Translations under genes and position numbers: made by a program
The notes under the pieces: generated by a model
What the model was told of the DNA's origin: nothing
The model's input: the letters and a program-made list of their open reading frames with translations, nothing else
Database searches by the model: none
Source of the DNA: Moheibacter lacus
GTDB lineage: Bacteria; Bacteroidota; Bacteroidia; Flavobacteriales; Weeksellaceae
Assembly (NCBI RefSeq): GCF_014042165.1
Contig: NZ_JACDZE010000001.1
Span: 828,595-892,594, forward strand
Direction: 5' to 3'
DNA: 64,000 nucleotides
Shown here: piece by piece, positions 52,828-62,455 of the stretch
How positions within the stretch are numbered: position 1 is the stretch's first letter
Layout of the letters: each line of letters opens with the position of its first letter

Positions 52828-52863
52828 CACGTAATAAATTTATATCTTTGCACGTAACAAATT
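52828..52863 (+). promoter_or_regulatory. Toxin-antitoxin promoter with flanking direct repeats
   Basis: CACGTAATAAATT (52828-52840) and CACGTAACAAATT (52851-52863) are 12/13 identical and flank an exact -7 box, TATCTTTG (52843-52850). The second repeat covers the start of transcription. This fits autoregulation by the DUF6364-type antitoxin, whose family (ribbon-helix-helix) binds direct repeats. Confidence 0.6.
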
Positions 52864-52871
52864 GTTCGGTT

Positions 52872-53126
52872 ATGAGTACAAAATTAACGTTAAATATTGA
52901 TGAAACTACGATTGCCCAAGCCAAAGCTTATGCAAAAAAAAGTGGTATAAGCGTTTCAAAATTGGTTGAGAATTATTTGAACTCTTTGACCTCTAAAAGA
53001 ATAAATAAAAACAATGAAATCGAAATCACACCATTGGTGAAAAGCCTGACGGGCGTTATCAGTTTACCGGAAGATTTTGATTATAAAAAAGAGATTGCGG
53101 AAATTCTTACAGAAAAATACAAATGA
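52872..53126 (+). CDS. DUF6364-type antitoxin (84 aa)
   Basis: I start at 52872 (MSTKLTLNIDETTIAQAKAY); the longer frame covers the promoter. The N-terminal half is a ribbon-helix-helix DNA-binding domain (KLTLNIDETTI, KKSGISVSKLVENYLNSL). The C-terminal half (LVKSLTGVISLPEDFDYKKE) is acidic and should cover the toxin. The stop overlaps the toxin start (ATGA). The family pairs with PIN toxins. Confidence 0.88.
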   Translation: MSTKLTLNIDETTIAQAKAYAKKSGISVSKLVENYLNSLTSKRINKNNEIEITPLVKSLTGVISLPEDFDYKKEIAEILTEKYK

Positions 53127-53542
53127 AAAAATTACTGATTGATTCCAATATCGCAATTGATTTACTCGCGCAAAGAGATCCGTTTTATGACGAAGCATCG
53201 GTTTTATTTTCGCTTGCCGACAAAAGTAATCTGGAATTGTATATTTCTTCTTTGTCTTTTGCCAATACAAACTATATACTTGCCAAAGCTTCTTCGGCTT
53301 TTCTAGCTAGAGAGATTTTGAAAAACTTCAAACTCATCGTTTCCATTTTGGATTTGAATGAAAAGCTGATAACTTTAGCGTTAAACAATAAAAATTTTCC
53401 CGATTTCGAGGACGGATTGCAATACCATACCGCTCTCGAAAATGATCTGGACATTATCATTACACGTGACAAAAAAGATTTTAAAAACGCTGAAATTCCT
53501 GTAATGACAGCAAAAGAATTTTTAAACATATACCCAAAATGA
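53123..53542 (+). CDS. PIN-domain toxin (VapC-like)
   Basis: A 139-residue PIN endoribonuclease. Acidic active-site residues lie in [20 protein letters not shown] (first aspartate), [11 protein letters not shown] and [14 protein letters not shown]. Such toxins cleave tRNA or other structured RNA; the target here is unknown. Its stop codon overlaps the start codon of cysS (ATGA), so translation of an essential gene is coupled to the toxin gene. Confidence 0.9.
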   Translation: MKKLLIDSNIAIDLLAQRDPFYDEASVLFSLADKSNLELYISSLSFANTNYILAKASSAFLAREILKNFKLIVSILDLNEKLITLALNNKNFPDFEDGLQYHTALENDLDIIITRDKKDFKNAEIPVMTAKEFLNIYPK

Positions 53543-55017
53543 TCAAAAACCACAACCTCCAAGTTTACAATACCCTCAGCGGCGAAAAAGAAAAATTCGT
53601 TCCGATCCATCAAGATTCAGTCGGGATGTACGTGTGTGGGCCTACGGTTTACAGCAATGTACATTTGGGGAATGTGCGGACGTTTATGTCGTTTGATATG
53701 ATTTTTAGATATCTCCAGCATTTGGGTTATAAAGTGCGTTATGTACGAAATATCACCGACGCAGGACATTTGACCGATGACGGAAATGTGGAAAACGACC
53801 GATTTGTGAAACAATCCCGATTGGAAAAATTGGAACCGATGGAAATCGTTCAGAAATACACAGTCGATTTTCATCAGGTTTTGGAAACTTTTAATTTTCT
53901 TCCACCGACGATTGAACCTACTGCAACGGGACATATTCTCGAACAAATCGAATTGTCCGAAAAATTAATCGAACTCGGTTTTGCTTATGAAAGTCAAGGT
54001 TCGGTATATTTTGATGTGGAAGCTTACAATAAAAAAGGGTTGAATTACGGCGAGTTGAGCCGAAGAAATATCGAAGAATTGATGGCCAATTCCCGTGATT
54101 TGGATGGTCAGGACGAAAAACGAAATCCGGTGGATTTTGCTTTGTGGAAAAAGGCATCGCCAAGTCACATCATGCGTTGGAATTCGCCTTGGGGCGAAGG
54201 TTTCCCAGGCTGGCATCTCGAATGTACGGTGATGAGCACCAAATATTTGGGGGAAACTTTTGACATCCACGGTGGTGGAATGGATTTGAAATTCCCACAC
54301 CACGAATGTGAAATCGCACAAGCCAAAGCGGGACTAGGAAAAGAGCCGGTGAACTATTGGTTGCATGCGAATATGCTCACGATGAACGGTCAACGGATGA
54401 GCAAATCGACCGGAAATTATGTTTTGCCGATGGAATTGTTGAACGGTGAAAATGATTTTTTTGAGAAATCATTTCATCCTAATGTGGTGAGATTTTGCTT
54501 TATGCAAGCGCATTACAGAAGCGTTCTCGACATTTCAAATGATGCGATGGTAGCGGCCGAAAAAGGCTATTTGCGTTTGATGGAAGCGATGAAAACTTTG
54601 GAAAATTTGGAAGGAAATGAAACTTCAACATTTGATGTGGAGAATTGGATTCAGACGTCTTATGATGCGATGAACGATGATTTCAACACGCCGATTTTGA
54701 TTTCGCAATTATTTGAAGCAGTGCGCATCATCAATGGCGTGAAAGCCGGTAATGAGCAATTGACTTCCGAAGATTTAAAGAAGTTGAATATGGCGATGAA
54801 AGAATTCATTTTTGACGTCATTGGTTTGAAAAAAGAAGAAATTTCGTCTAATAGTAGGTCCAAATTGGATGGTGTAATGCAAATGTTGATCAAGATGCGC
54901 AATCAAGCGCGAGCCGATAAAAACTGGGCGTTGTCCGATCAAATCAGAGATGAATTGGCACAAGTCGGCATCCAACTCAAAGACGGAAAAGATGGAACGG
55001 ATTATTCTCTCGACTAA
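53539..55017 (+). CDS. cysS: Cysteinyl-tRNA synthetase
   Basis: The 492-residue class I synthetase charges tRNA-Cys. The zinc ligands are in [20 protein letters not shown] and HHECEIAQ. The HIGH-like motif is VYSNVHLGN, and the KMSKS-like loop is [11 protein letters not shown]. The start ([20 protein letters not shown]) is the only one that keeps the family N-terminus. It overlaps the PIN toxin stop, and a copy of its first 25 bases remains upstream of the toxin-antitoxin pair, which was probably inserted here. Confidence 0.97.
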   Translation: MIKNHNLQVYNTLSGEKEKFVPIHQDSVGMYVCGPTVYSNVHLGNVRTFMSFDMIFRYLQHLGYKVRYVRNITDAGHLTDDGNVENDRFVKQSRLEKLEPMEIVQKYTVDFHQVLETFNFLPPTIEPTATGHILEQIELSEKLIELGFAYESQGSVYFDVEAYNKKGLNYGELSRRNIEELMANSRDLDGQDEKRNPVDFALWKKASPSHIMRWNSPWGEGFPGWHLECTVMSTKYLGETFDIHGGGMDLKFPHHECEIAQAKAGLGKEPVNYWLHANMLTMNGQRMSKSTGNYVLPMELLNGENDFFEKSFHPNVVRFCFMQAHYRSVLDISNDAMVAAEKGYLRLMEAMKTLENLEGNETSTFDVENWIQTSYDAMNDDFNTPILISQLFEAVRIINGVKAGNEQLTSEDLKKLNMAMKEFIFDVIGLKKEEISSNSRSKLDGVMQMLIKMRNQARADKNWALSDQIRDELAQVGIQLKDGKDGTDYSLD

Positions 55018-55257
55018 ATTTGAGATCATTCATATCCGGATTAAATTGAATTCGATTTAAAAACATGAAGATTTAAATTAGATTCAAATTAACGCAAAGC
55101 CATATAAATTTACAATTCAATTTGTTTAAGTTTTCTTTCCCAACCTTTTGTTTCAATTTGGTGAATTCTAACTATTTTCTTTCTTTTTCAGAAGAAATAT
55201 CAGCTTTAAATCGATTTCTATTTCCTAACTTTAGTTCGATTCAAATTTCAAATAAAT

Positions 55258-55698
55258 ATGAAAACGATATTGGTTCCGATTGACGCAAATAAGGAAGCGG
55301 ATTTGGTCATAAAAAAAGCATTAGAAGTCGCAGAAGTTTTTGACGCACAAGTGCATTTGATGCATGCTACTTCAGAAGGACATTCAAAAGAAGATTCAGA
55401 TTTTGGGAGTGAAAATTTAGAGCCGGAAAATCTATCGGGTCATGAAAAAGAAATGAAGAATTTGAATGTCTTCAAGTCCAAATTTCTGGATGCCGGAATA
55501 AATTGTGAGGTTCATTTGGCCAAAGGAGTTGCGGATTTAGAAATTCTGGGTTTGGCCGAACGCTTGGCAGCAGATTTGATCATCATCGGGCTCATACAGC
55601 ATAGTGCTTTGTATAAATTATTTGTAGGAAGTGTTTCAAATGAGGTCATTAAAGCCACAAAAATTCCGGTGCTTTTGATTCCGGTTGATCATAAATAA
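55258..55698 (+). CDS. Universal stress protein (UspA family)
   Basis: A 146-residue single-domain protein. MKTILVPIDANKEADLVIKK is the first strand and loop of UspA, and the end LIIIGLIQHSALYKLFVGSV leads to IKATKIPVLLIP. The nucleotide-binding G-x2-G-x9-G(S/T) pattern is only partly kept, so ATP binding is uncertain. It stands alone; 241 bases upstream hold no gene. Confidence 0.9.
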   Translation: MKTILVPIDANKEADLVIKKALEVAEVFDAQVHLMHATSEGHSKEDSDFGSENLEPENLSGHEKEMKNLNVFKSKFLDAGINCEVHLAKGVADLEILGLAERLAADLIIIGLIQHSALYKLFVGSVSNEVIKATKIPVLLIPVDHK

Positions 55699-55713
55699 TC
55701 TTGTTTAAAAAAA

Positions 55714-55743
55714 ATAGTCTTCCGTAGGTTTTCAGAAGACTAT
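55714..55743. terminator. Hairpin after the UspA gene
   Basis: ATAGTCTTC and GAAGACTAT form a nine-pair stem. The T-run is on the minus-strand side, so termination of the plus-strand gene is possible but not typical. Confidence 0.55.
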
Positions 55744-55889
55744 TAGGTCCCCTAACTAAAATACGTGGGGGAATTTTGGTGGTTAAGATAGGTTTCTTTA
55801 ATTGAGAGAGGATCCTATTGAATTATTCGTTTTTTTCAATCATCTATAGCATTCTCAGCATTCCTTTACAGAATTGAGATGCGAAGCTC

Positions 55890-55918
55890 TTGAATATTCT
55901 TTATTTTACCTATTTTTG
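55890..55918 (+). promoter_or_regulatory. Promoter of the TPR/LuxR-type gene
   Basis: TTG (55890-55892), 18 bases, then TATTTTTG (55911-55918), an exact TAnnTTTG box. The predicted transcription start is about 50 bases before the ATG, leaving a leader that holds the hairpin at 55946-55967. Confidence 0.6.
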
Positions 55919-55945
55919 TGCGTATAGTTGGAGAGTAGTTTCCAT

Positions 55946-55967
55946 AACCTACCCTTCTGGGTAGGTT
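55946..55967 (+). promoter_or_regulatory. 5' leader hairpin before the TPR/LuxR-type gene
   Basis: AACCTACCC-TTCT-GGGTAGGTT is a perfect nine-pair stem with a four-base loop, ending 10 bases before the ATG at 55978. It would sit in the ribosome landing region. Confidence 0.6.
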
Positions 55968-55977
55968 GCCGTATTTT

Positions 55978-57225
55978 ATGTTAAATAAACTGAATTTGAA
56001 ATTGTTAGGAAGTTTTAGCCCAAAGTTAAAATTGGTTTTATGGTTATTGTTTTCTCCAATGTTTCTTTGGGGACAATCTTTCGACCCCATTCAATTGAAC
56101 AAAGAAATTTCCGATTTAAACAACCAATATAAATATGATTCTTCCATATTAAAATTAGAAGAAATCATCACCCGAAAATCCAGCACTCATTTAGACAAAT
56201 ACTATGCTTTTCTACAAAAAGCCCTTACTTATAAAAGGCTTTTCAATTATCCTGAAACGCTAGATAATTTAGATTTCGCACTGAAAGAAGGCAAGCAAAC
56301 TAATGAACAAAAAGCTGTTAATGCCCGAATTTTAACGGAAAAGATGTTCATCCAATACGATTTATTGAAATTTGATGAAGCCCGTAGTCTTTTTCAACAA
56401 ATCAATCCGGAAGACTTTCATTTGCTCGATGGTATGACCAAAGCTTTTTACCTAAATGTTGCTTCCACTTTCCATTGTTTGGATGGAAATTATGTACAAG
56501 CAGAAAGAGATTTGAACCAAGGGTTAAAAATCTTGGAAAAAGAAAACCCTGAACATCTTGCAGCGGTCTATTGTAAATTGATCAATCTGGCAGAACATTT
56601 AGACAATGAGGAAATGGCTAAATCTGCTTTTGCGTCTGGAATTCAAAATGCTGAAAAATACAATATGCAATTGTATAAAATCCGCTTGTATTATGATTTG
56701 AGTCATTTTTATTTGGTCAAAGAAGATTATAAAAATGCCTATAAATATGAAAAGTTAGGTAGTGATTTATCCGGAAAATACAATGCCCCTTTTGAAAGTG
56801 GAAAACTCAATTTACTCGAAAAAGAATTGATCAATAAAAGAAGAAAATTGGAACTCCAAAACGAAGAAAATCGTCAAATCTTTTTGATCATTATCACCGT
56901 CATTCTCTCTATTTTAATCTTGGTCCTTATCCTATTGGTCAGGTCCAATAAAGAGAAACGAAAATTGACGGAAAGAGAAAATGACAGGATGCGTTTGGAA
57001 CTTGAAAAAATCAACTTTGAATTGAACGAAAAAAAGGAGATAAATACAGGTGAATATCAATTGAACCTTACAAATCGTCAACAGGAGATCATCGATCTCG
57101 TAAAACAAGGATTTACCAATAAAGAAATCGGAAACCAATTATTTATATCAGAAAATACAGTAAAATACCATCTGAAAATCATCTACAACCTATTAGGAAT
57201 CGATAACCGTATGAGTCTCAAATAA
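55978..57225 (+). CDS. TPR/LuxR-type transcriptional regulator (415 aa)
   Basis: I start at the ATG at 55978 (MLNKLNLKLLGSFSPKLKLV); a TTG 12 bases upstream is less likely. A signal or anchor segment (LVLWLLFSPMFLWGQ) leads to TPR-like helices, then one membrane span near 298-318 (IFLIIITVILSILILVLILL) and a coiled coil. A C-terminal LuxR/GerE HTH follows (TNRQQEIIDLVKQGFTNKEI, FISENTVKYHLKIIYNLLGI). This is a Bacteroidetes-typical regulator with its sensor outside and DNA-binding inside. Target unknown. Confidence 0.88.
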   Translation: MLNKLNLKLLGSFSPKLKLVLWLLFSPMFLWGQSFDPIQLNKEISDLNNQYKYDSSILKLEEIITRKSSTHLDKYYAFLQKALTYKRLFNYPETLDNLDFALKEGKQTNEQKAVNARILTEKMFIQYDLLKFDEARSLFQQINPEDFHLLDGMTKAFYLNVASTFHCLDGNYVQAERDLNQGLKILEKENPEHLAAVYCKLINLAEHLDNEEMAKSAFASGIQNAEKYNMQLYKIRLYYDLSHFYLVKEDYKNAYKYEKLGSDLSGKYNAPFESGKLNLLEKELINKRRKLELQNEENRQIFLIIITVILSILILVLILLVRSNKEKRKLTERENDRMRLELEKINFELNEKKEINTGEYQLNLTNRQQEIIDLVKQGFTNKEIGNQLFISENTVKYHLKIIYNLLGIDNRMSLK

Positions 57226-57235
57226 TGCTGATTAT

Positions 57236-58936
57236 TTAATTATAATCCAATGCTTCTTTTGACAACTTACTGTTTCTAAATCCATACAAAAAGTAAATTA
57301 ACAACCCGACTATCATCCAAACCATAAACCATTTCCAACTGACCAGCGGAATTTCAATCATCATATAAGCACACATCAGCACGCCCATGATTGGGATAAA
57401 CGAATAATTTCTGATAAATGTTAATATAGAAATGAGCGCAGCAAATATTAAAAACACCATAAATAGCACCTCTACCGTATTTTCTAAATGAAATCCCGTA
57501 AAAGCATTGATAATTCGATCTTGAAAAGTATAAATAAAAATCAAATATAAAATCGGAATGATCCATTTTCCGTTGATATAAGGTAATTTAAACTTTCCGG
57601 GTTCTTTGATTTTGGGTGGTAAAAATAAGACGCCGCCTGAAACCAAAATAAAAGCAAATAAAGTCCCGATACTCGTCAAATCTGTCACCAAATCGCTTTC
57701 GATAAACAAAGAACCGATTCCCACAATAATTCCGGTAACGATCGTTGAAAAGGCCGGCGTTTGGTATTTCGGGTGAATTTGACCAAATTTTTTCGGTAAA
57801 AGTCCATCACGACTCATGCTCATCCAAATCCGAGGTTGCCCAATTTGAAAAACCAATAAAACCGAAGTCGTCGCCACAACTGCACTGATCGATACAATTT
57901 TTTCAATCCATGGCGCTCGGTCTTCAAATACAAATGCCAATGGATCGCTGACGTTGTTAAAATGCGAATAATGCTCTATTCCCGTTAACGTCAACGCAAT
58001 CAAAATATACAATCCCGTACAAATCAGCAGCGAATAAATCATCCCTCTCGGCATATCGCGCTGCGGATTTTTGGTTTCTTCTGCCATCGTAGATATCGCA
58101 TCAAAACCAATATAGGCATAGAAAACGGCCGAAACACCTTTTAAAACGCCTTCAAAACCGTTCGGTAAAAACGGTCGCCAATTGTTTGTATCCACAAAAA
58201 ATGCGCCTGCAACGATCACAAATAGGATGACCGCCACCTTAAAATACACCATGAAATTGGCCGATTTCTTACTTTCTTTGATGCCGATATACGCCAACCA
58301 AGTGACCAATGCCACGATGATAAAAGCTGGAAGATTGAAAAATATTTTGGTGTCCCCGATCGTCGGTGCAGCGTTATAAGCATTGATTGCGAACTGATAA
58401 CTCTCTATTTTTTTCGCTGTTAAATCCGCTCCTGAACTAAGCGCAGTTGTAGATTCGATAAAAGCATTTTTGGCAGTAGCCGGATCGATGAGCATCCAGT
58501 CAGGTAGATGAATGTTGAATAGATGAACCAATAAATTATTGAAATAACTGCTCCAGGAAATGGCCACCACGATGTTACCAATAGAATATTCGAGGATCAA
58601 TGCCCATCCAATTATCCATGCTGCCAATTCACCAAAAGCCACATACGAATAAGTATAGGCACTTCCCGAAACGGGAATCCGGCTAGCAAATTCCGCATAA
58701 CATAGTGCTGTAAATCCACAAGTTACCGCAGTGATAATGAACAACAAAGATATTCCGGGGCCGCCATTATAAGCTGCTGAACCAATTGTCGAAAAAATCC
58801 CGGCGCCTACCACCGCTGCAATTCCCATAAACGTCAAATCCTTTACGGTCAAAACCTTTTTTAGCGGATTGGAGGTTTCTTGATTCTCTTGAATGAGCTT
58901 TTCGATGGATTTTTTACGGAATAATTTGTTGCGCAT
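57236..58936 (-). CDS. Amino-acid permease (APC superfamily)
   Basis: A 566-residue protein with 12-14 membrane spans. The substrate-binding unwound helix is in MGIAAVVGAGIFSTIGSAAY, followed by CYAEFASRIPVSGSAYTYSY and the later FYAYIGFDAISTMAEETKNP. These match the cationic amino-acid transporter (YfnA/CAT-like) branch. It imports an amino acid by proton symport; specificity not known. It converges with the TPR/LuxR gene, with only 10 bases between the stops. Confidence 0.92.
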   Translation of the reverse strand: MRNKLFRKKSIEKLIQENQETSNPLKKVLTVKDLTFMGIAAVVGAGIFSTIGSAAYNGGPGISLLFIITAVTCGFTALCYAEFASRIPVSGSAYTYSYVAFGELAAWIIGWALILEYSIGNIVVAISWSSYFNNLLVHLFNIHLPDWMLIDPATAKNAFIESTTALSSGADLTAKKIESYQFAINAYNAAPTIGDTKIFFNLPAFIIVALVTWLAYIGIKESKKSANFMVYFKVAVILFVIVAGAFFVDTNNWRPFLPNGFEGVLKGVSAVFYAYIGFDAISTMAEETKNPQRDMPRGMIYSLLICTGLYILIALTLTGIEHYSHFNNVSDPLAFVFEDRAPWIEKIVSISAVVATTSVLLVFQIGQPRIWMSMSRDGLLPKKFGQIHPKYQTPAFSTIVTGIIVGIGSLFIESDLVTDLTSIGTLFAFILVSGGVLFLPPKIKEPGKFKLPYINGKWIIPILYLIFIYTFQDRIINAFTGFHLENTVEVLFMVFLIFAALISILTFIRNYSFIPIMGVLMCAYMMIEIPLVSWKWFMVWMIVGLLIYFLYGFRNSKLSKEALDYN

Positions 58937-59110
58937 CTTTAAACTATGTTTCGGAGAATGAAAGTAGGGATTTTTATTTAAATTTTTAATCCCGACAAAG
59001 CGTTCTATACAATTTTAATTTTAGTAATTGATAAATTCATATTCTATAATTTGCATGTAAAACTTAGATTATGTTCTTCCTATTTTATATAAATAATAGA
59101 TTTAAATAGA

Positions 59111-59148
59111 AATAAAATAAAAAAAATCCCGCCTTTTAAAGCGGGATT
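59111..59148 (-). terminator. Terminator of the thrS-infC-rpmI-rplT operon
   Basis: On the minus strand AATCCCGC-TTTAAAAG-GCGGGATT is followed by a T-run, 25 bases after the rplT stop. Confidence 0.9.
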
Positions 59149-59172
59149 TACAAACGTTTTATATGGGTTAAT

Positions 59173-59517
59173 TTATTTTACTTTTTCAACAATTGCTTTG
59201 AAAGCTTCCGGGTGGTTCATCGCCAAATCTGCAAGAACTTTACGGTTCAATTCGATTCCGGCTTTTTTAGCTGCACCCATAAATTGCGAATAAGACATTC
59301 CGTGAAGTCTAGCTCCTGCGTTGATTCTTTGAATCCACAAAGCACGAAAATTTCTTTTCTTTTGACGACGATCACGGTAAGCATAAACCAATCCTTTTTC
59401 AACCGCGTTTTTCGCTACGGTCCATACATTTTTTCTGCGTCCGAAATAGCCTTTGGCTAATTTCATCAACTTTTTTCTACGCGCTCTTGACGCTACTGAA
59501 TTTACTGATCTTGGCAT
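59173..59517 (-). CDS. rplT: 50S ribosomal protein L20
   Basis: The 114-residue basic protein opens [20 protein letters not shown] and carries [19 protein letters not shown] and [20 protein letters not shown], all standard for L20. It binds 23S rRNA early in assembly and, in some bacteria, its own operon mRNA. Last gene of the thrS-infC-rpmI-rplT group. Confidence 0.98.
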   Translation of the reverse strand: MPRSVNSVASRARRKKLMKLAKGYFGRRKNVWTVAKNAVEKGLVYAYRDRRQKKRNFRALWIQRINAGARLHGMSYSQFMGAAKKAGIELNRKVLADLAMNHPEAFKAIVEKVK

Positions 59518-59614
59518 AATTTTTAATTTTTTTGTGTTAGGCGAACCTAAAGGCTACTTGATATTTTGCGCTGAACACAGGGTTAATAATTGAATTAATA
59601 AACCTGAAAATGAA

Positions 59615-59812
59615 TTACTTCATTCTCAACATGAACTTTACGTTGTTCTCATCTGCTTTATCAACTAAAGTAGAATGAGTCAAATTACGTTTTTGTTTGG
59701 TCTCCTTTTTTGTAAGGATGTGGCTTTTATAAGCGTGTTTTCTTTTAATCTTCCCGGTTCCGGTAAGCTTAAAACGCTTTTTAGCACTTGAATTTGTTTT
59801 TAATTTTGGCAT
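59615..59812 (-). CDS. rpmI: 50S ribosomal protein L35
   Basis: The 65-residue protein has the typical beginning [20 protein letters not shown] and a basic core [20 protein letters not shown]. It lies between infC and rplT in the usual order. Length and composition fit the family. Confidence 0.98.
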   Translation of the reverse strand: MPKLKTNSSAKKRFKLTGTGKIKRKHAYKSHILTKKETKQKRNLTHSTLVDKADENNVKFMLRMK

Positions 59813-59871
59813 AACTGTATGTTTTATAAAACGTCTGTTTTTTTTTTGAATTTCGAAACTCGAACTTCGTA

Positions 59872-60423
59872 TTACTTTTTAGGAGCCATCATCATGATCA
59901 TCCGCTTTCCTTCTAATTTCGGAAGCTGCTCCACCTTTCCTACATCTTCTAATTCTTGGGCCAATTTTAACAATAAAATTTCGCCTTGGTCTTTAAAGAT
60001 GATAGAACGTCCCTTGAAGAAAACATAAGCTTTCAACTTAGAACCTTCTTCCAAAAAGCTTCTCGCATGACGCTTTTTGAATTCATAATCGTGGTCATCT
60101 GTTTGAGGTCCAAATCGAATCTCTTTCAAAACCACTTTCTGTTGTTTGGCCTTTAATTCCTTTTCTTTCTTTTTTTGTTCGTAAAGGAATTTTTTATAAT
60201 CTACAATCCGACAAACCGGAGGATTGGCTTTCTCAGTAATCATAACCAAGTCTAGGGCTTGTTCCTCCGCCATTTGCAATGCTTTTCTGGTCGGATAAAC
60301 ACCCGGTTCTATTCCCTCTCCTACGACCCGAACTTCAGGCACGTTGATTTTGTCGTTAATTTTGTGTTGATCTTCTTTGATCACTCTGGCAGGACCACGG
60401 CCGCCTCTTCTTTTAATTGCGAT
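59872..60423 (-). CDS. infC: Translation initiation factor IF-3, ATC start
   Basis: The family N-terminus [20 protein letters not shown] is encoded from an ATC codon at 60423-60421. An in-frame TAA lies two codons upstream, and the next ATG would not appear for many codons, inside the conserved part. Rare start codons (ATT/ATC) in infC are known from other bacteria, where IF-3 controls its own translation. The 183-residue protein has the N-domain ([20 protein letters not shown]) and C-domain ([20 protein letters not shown]). It binds the 30S subunit. It lies 13 bases after thrS. Confidence 0.9.
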   Translation of the reverse strand: MAIKRRGGRGPARVIKEDQHKINDKINVPEVRVVGEGIEPGVYPTRKALQMAEEQALDLVMITEKANPPVCRIVDYKKFLYEQKKKEKELKAKQQKVVLKEIRFGPQTDDHDYEFKKRHARSFLEEGSKLKAYVFFKGRSIIFKDQGEILLLKLAQELEDVGKVEQLPKLEGKRMIMMMAPKK

Positions 60424-60436
60424 AGTTTATAAAATT

Positions 60437-62359
60437 TTAATTAATCTCCATTTCTTTGAGGATACGATTTCTTAATTCTTCCATCGTCATTTCTCCTAAA
60501 TCTTCTCCTCCATGTTTTCGCACCGAAACTGTTCCGTTTTCTGCCTCCTTCTCGCCTACAATCAACATATACGGAATCTTTTTCATCTCAGCATCCCGGA
60601 TTTTCTTACCCGTTTTTTCGTTGCGAGAATCTATCAGGCCGCGAATATCGTGATTTTCTAAGAAATTTGAAACTTTTTCGGCATATTCTTGATATTTCTC
60701 GCTGATTGGCAGGATGATAAAGACATCCGGCGTCAACCATAATGGGAAATTTCCGGCTGTATGTTCGATCAAAATCGCCACAAATCTTTCCATCGAACCA
60801 AACGGAGCTCGATGAATCATCACCGGCGTATGCGCTTGATTATCAGAACCTATATAGCTCAATTCAAATCGTTCCGGTAAATTATAATCGACTTGTATCG
60901 TTCCCAATTGCCACTTTCTTCCCAAAGCATCTTTGACCATAAAGTCCAATTTAGGTCCATAAAAGGCTGCTTCTCCGTATTCGACAACTGTTTTTAAACC
61001 TTTTTCAGTTGCGGCTTGGATGATGGCATTTTCCGCTTTTTCCCAATTTTCATCGGACCCGATGTATTTCTCTTTATTCTCAGGATCTCGAAGCGAAACT
61101 TGTGTCACAAAATCTTCAAAACCTAAAGAATTAAAAACATACAACACCAAATCGATGACATTTTTAAATTCTTCTAACAATTGATCCGGTGTACAAAAAA
61201 GGTGTGCATCATCTTGTGTAAAGCCTCTTACACGCGTCAATCCATGCAACTCACCGCTTTGTTCGTAACGGTAAACCGTTCCAAATTCTGCATAGCGTTT
61301 TGGAAGATCACGGTACGACCATTGGGATGCTTTATAAATTTCGCAGTGATGCGGACAATTCATCGGTTTCAACAAAAATTCTTCTCCTTCGTTCGGCGTA
61401 TGAATCGGCTGGAAACTGTCTGCTCCATATTTGGCATAATGTCCTGAGGTTACATACAATTCTTTCGAACCGATATGCGGTGAAATCACCATTTCGTAGC
61501 CGGCTTTTTGTTGCGCTTTCATCAGAAATGCTTCCAATTTTCTACGCAAAGCAGCTCCTTTTGGTAACCAAAGTGGTAAACCTTGTCCAACTTTTTCGGA
61601 AAAAGTAAAGAAACCTAATTCTTTCCCTAATTTTCTATGGTCGCGTTTTTTGGCTTCTTCCAAAAGATTCAAATATTCGGTTAAATCTTTTTGTTTTGGA
61701 AATGAAATTCCATAGACCCGCGTTAACTGTTTGTTTTTCTCATCGCCTCGCCAATAAGCGCCAGCTGCATTTAAAACTTTAACGGCTTTTACGATTCCGG
61801 TGTTTGGAATATGACCACCTCGACATAAATCAGTGAAATTATCATGTGAACAAAAAGTGATTTCACCGTCTTCTAAGTTTTCAATCAATTCGGTTTTAAA
61901 TTCATTTCCGGCATATTCTTTCAGCGCATCTGCTTTTGAAACCGGATACAATTTGAATTCGGATTTTTTCTGCGCGTTCTCGAGCATTTTCTTCTCGATT
62001 TTCTCGAAATCTTTTTCGGAAAAAGATTCGCCCATAAAATCTACGTCATAATAAAATCCATTTTCGATTGCCGGACCGATGGTCAATTTGGCATTTGGAT
62101 AAAATTCCATGATCGCTTGCGCCAATAGGTGAGCAGACGAATGCCAAAATGCTTTTTTCCCTAAATCATCATTCCACGTCAACAACTGAACGGTAGCGTC
62201 TTCGGTAATCGTGGTGGTGGTTTCCACCTGATTGCCGTTAACTACTGCGGATATGACATTTCGCGCCAATCCTTCGCTTATGCTCAGTGCAATATCCATC
62301 GGCGTTACGCCGCTTTCATATTGCCTGATGCTCCCGTCCGGAAGTGTAATGTTGATCAT
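60437..62359 (-). CDS. thrS: Threonyl-tRNA synthetase
   Basis: I start at 62359 ([20 protein letters not shown]), the family start with the TGS domain; eight more codons upstream are leader sequence. The 640-residue class II synthetase has the editing domain, the catalytic motifs [31 protein letters not shown] and [20 protein letters not shown], and the anticodon-binding C-terminus. It is first in the operon with infC, rpmI and rplT, as in many bacteria. Confidence 0.97.
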   Translation of the reverse strand: MINITLPDGSIRQYESGVTPMDIALSISEGLARNVISAVVNGNQVETTTTITEDATVQLLTWNDDLGKKAFWHSSAHLLAQAIMEFYPNAKLTIGPAIENGFYYDVDFMGESFSEKDFEKIEKKMLENAQKKSEFKLYPVSKADALKEYAGNEFKTELIENLEDGEITFCSHDNFTDLCRGGHIPNTGIVKAVKVLNAAGAYWRGDEKNKQLTRVYGISFPKQKDLTEYLNLLEEAKKRDHRKLGKELGFFTFSEKVGQGLPLWLPKGAALRRKLEAFLMKAQQKAGYEMVISPHIGSKELYVTSGHYAKYGADSFQPIHTPNEGEEFLLKPMNCPHHCEIYKASQWSYRDLPKRYAEFGTVYRYEQSGELHGLTRVRGFTQDDAHLFCTPDQLLEEFKNVIDLVLYVFNSLGFEDFVTQVSLRDPENKEKYIGSDENWEKAENAIIQAATEKGLKTVVEYGEAAFYGPKLDFMVKDALGRKWQLGTIQVDYNLPERFELSYIGSDNQAHTPVMIHRAPFGSMERFVAILIEHTAGNFPLWLTPDVFIILPISEKYQEYAEKVSNFLENHDIRGLIDSRNEKTGKKIRDAEMKKIPYMLIVGEKEAENGTVSVRKHGGEDLGEMTMEELRNRILKEMEIN

Positions 62360-62380
62360 TTTAATTAAATTTTTGAGGTG

Positions 62381-62447
62381 CAAATTTACGATTTTTGATG
62401 AGATTGGTCATTTAATTTTAAGAACTAAATCTATCTTGGTAAATTTG
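62381..62447. promoter_or_regulatory. Divergent -7 boxes between thrS and the CoA-transferase gene
   Basis: TAAATTTG occurs on the minus strand at 62381-62388 (for thrS) and on the plus strand at 62440-62447 (for the CoA-transferase gene). Both match TAnnTTTG exactly; no clear -33 elements. The plus-strand box is eight bases from the ATG, so its transcript would be almost leaderless. Confidence 0.45.
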
Positions 62448-62455
62448 GTAGCAAT

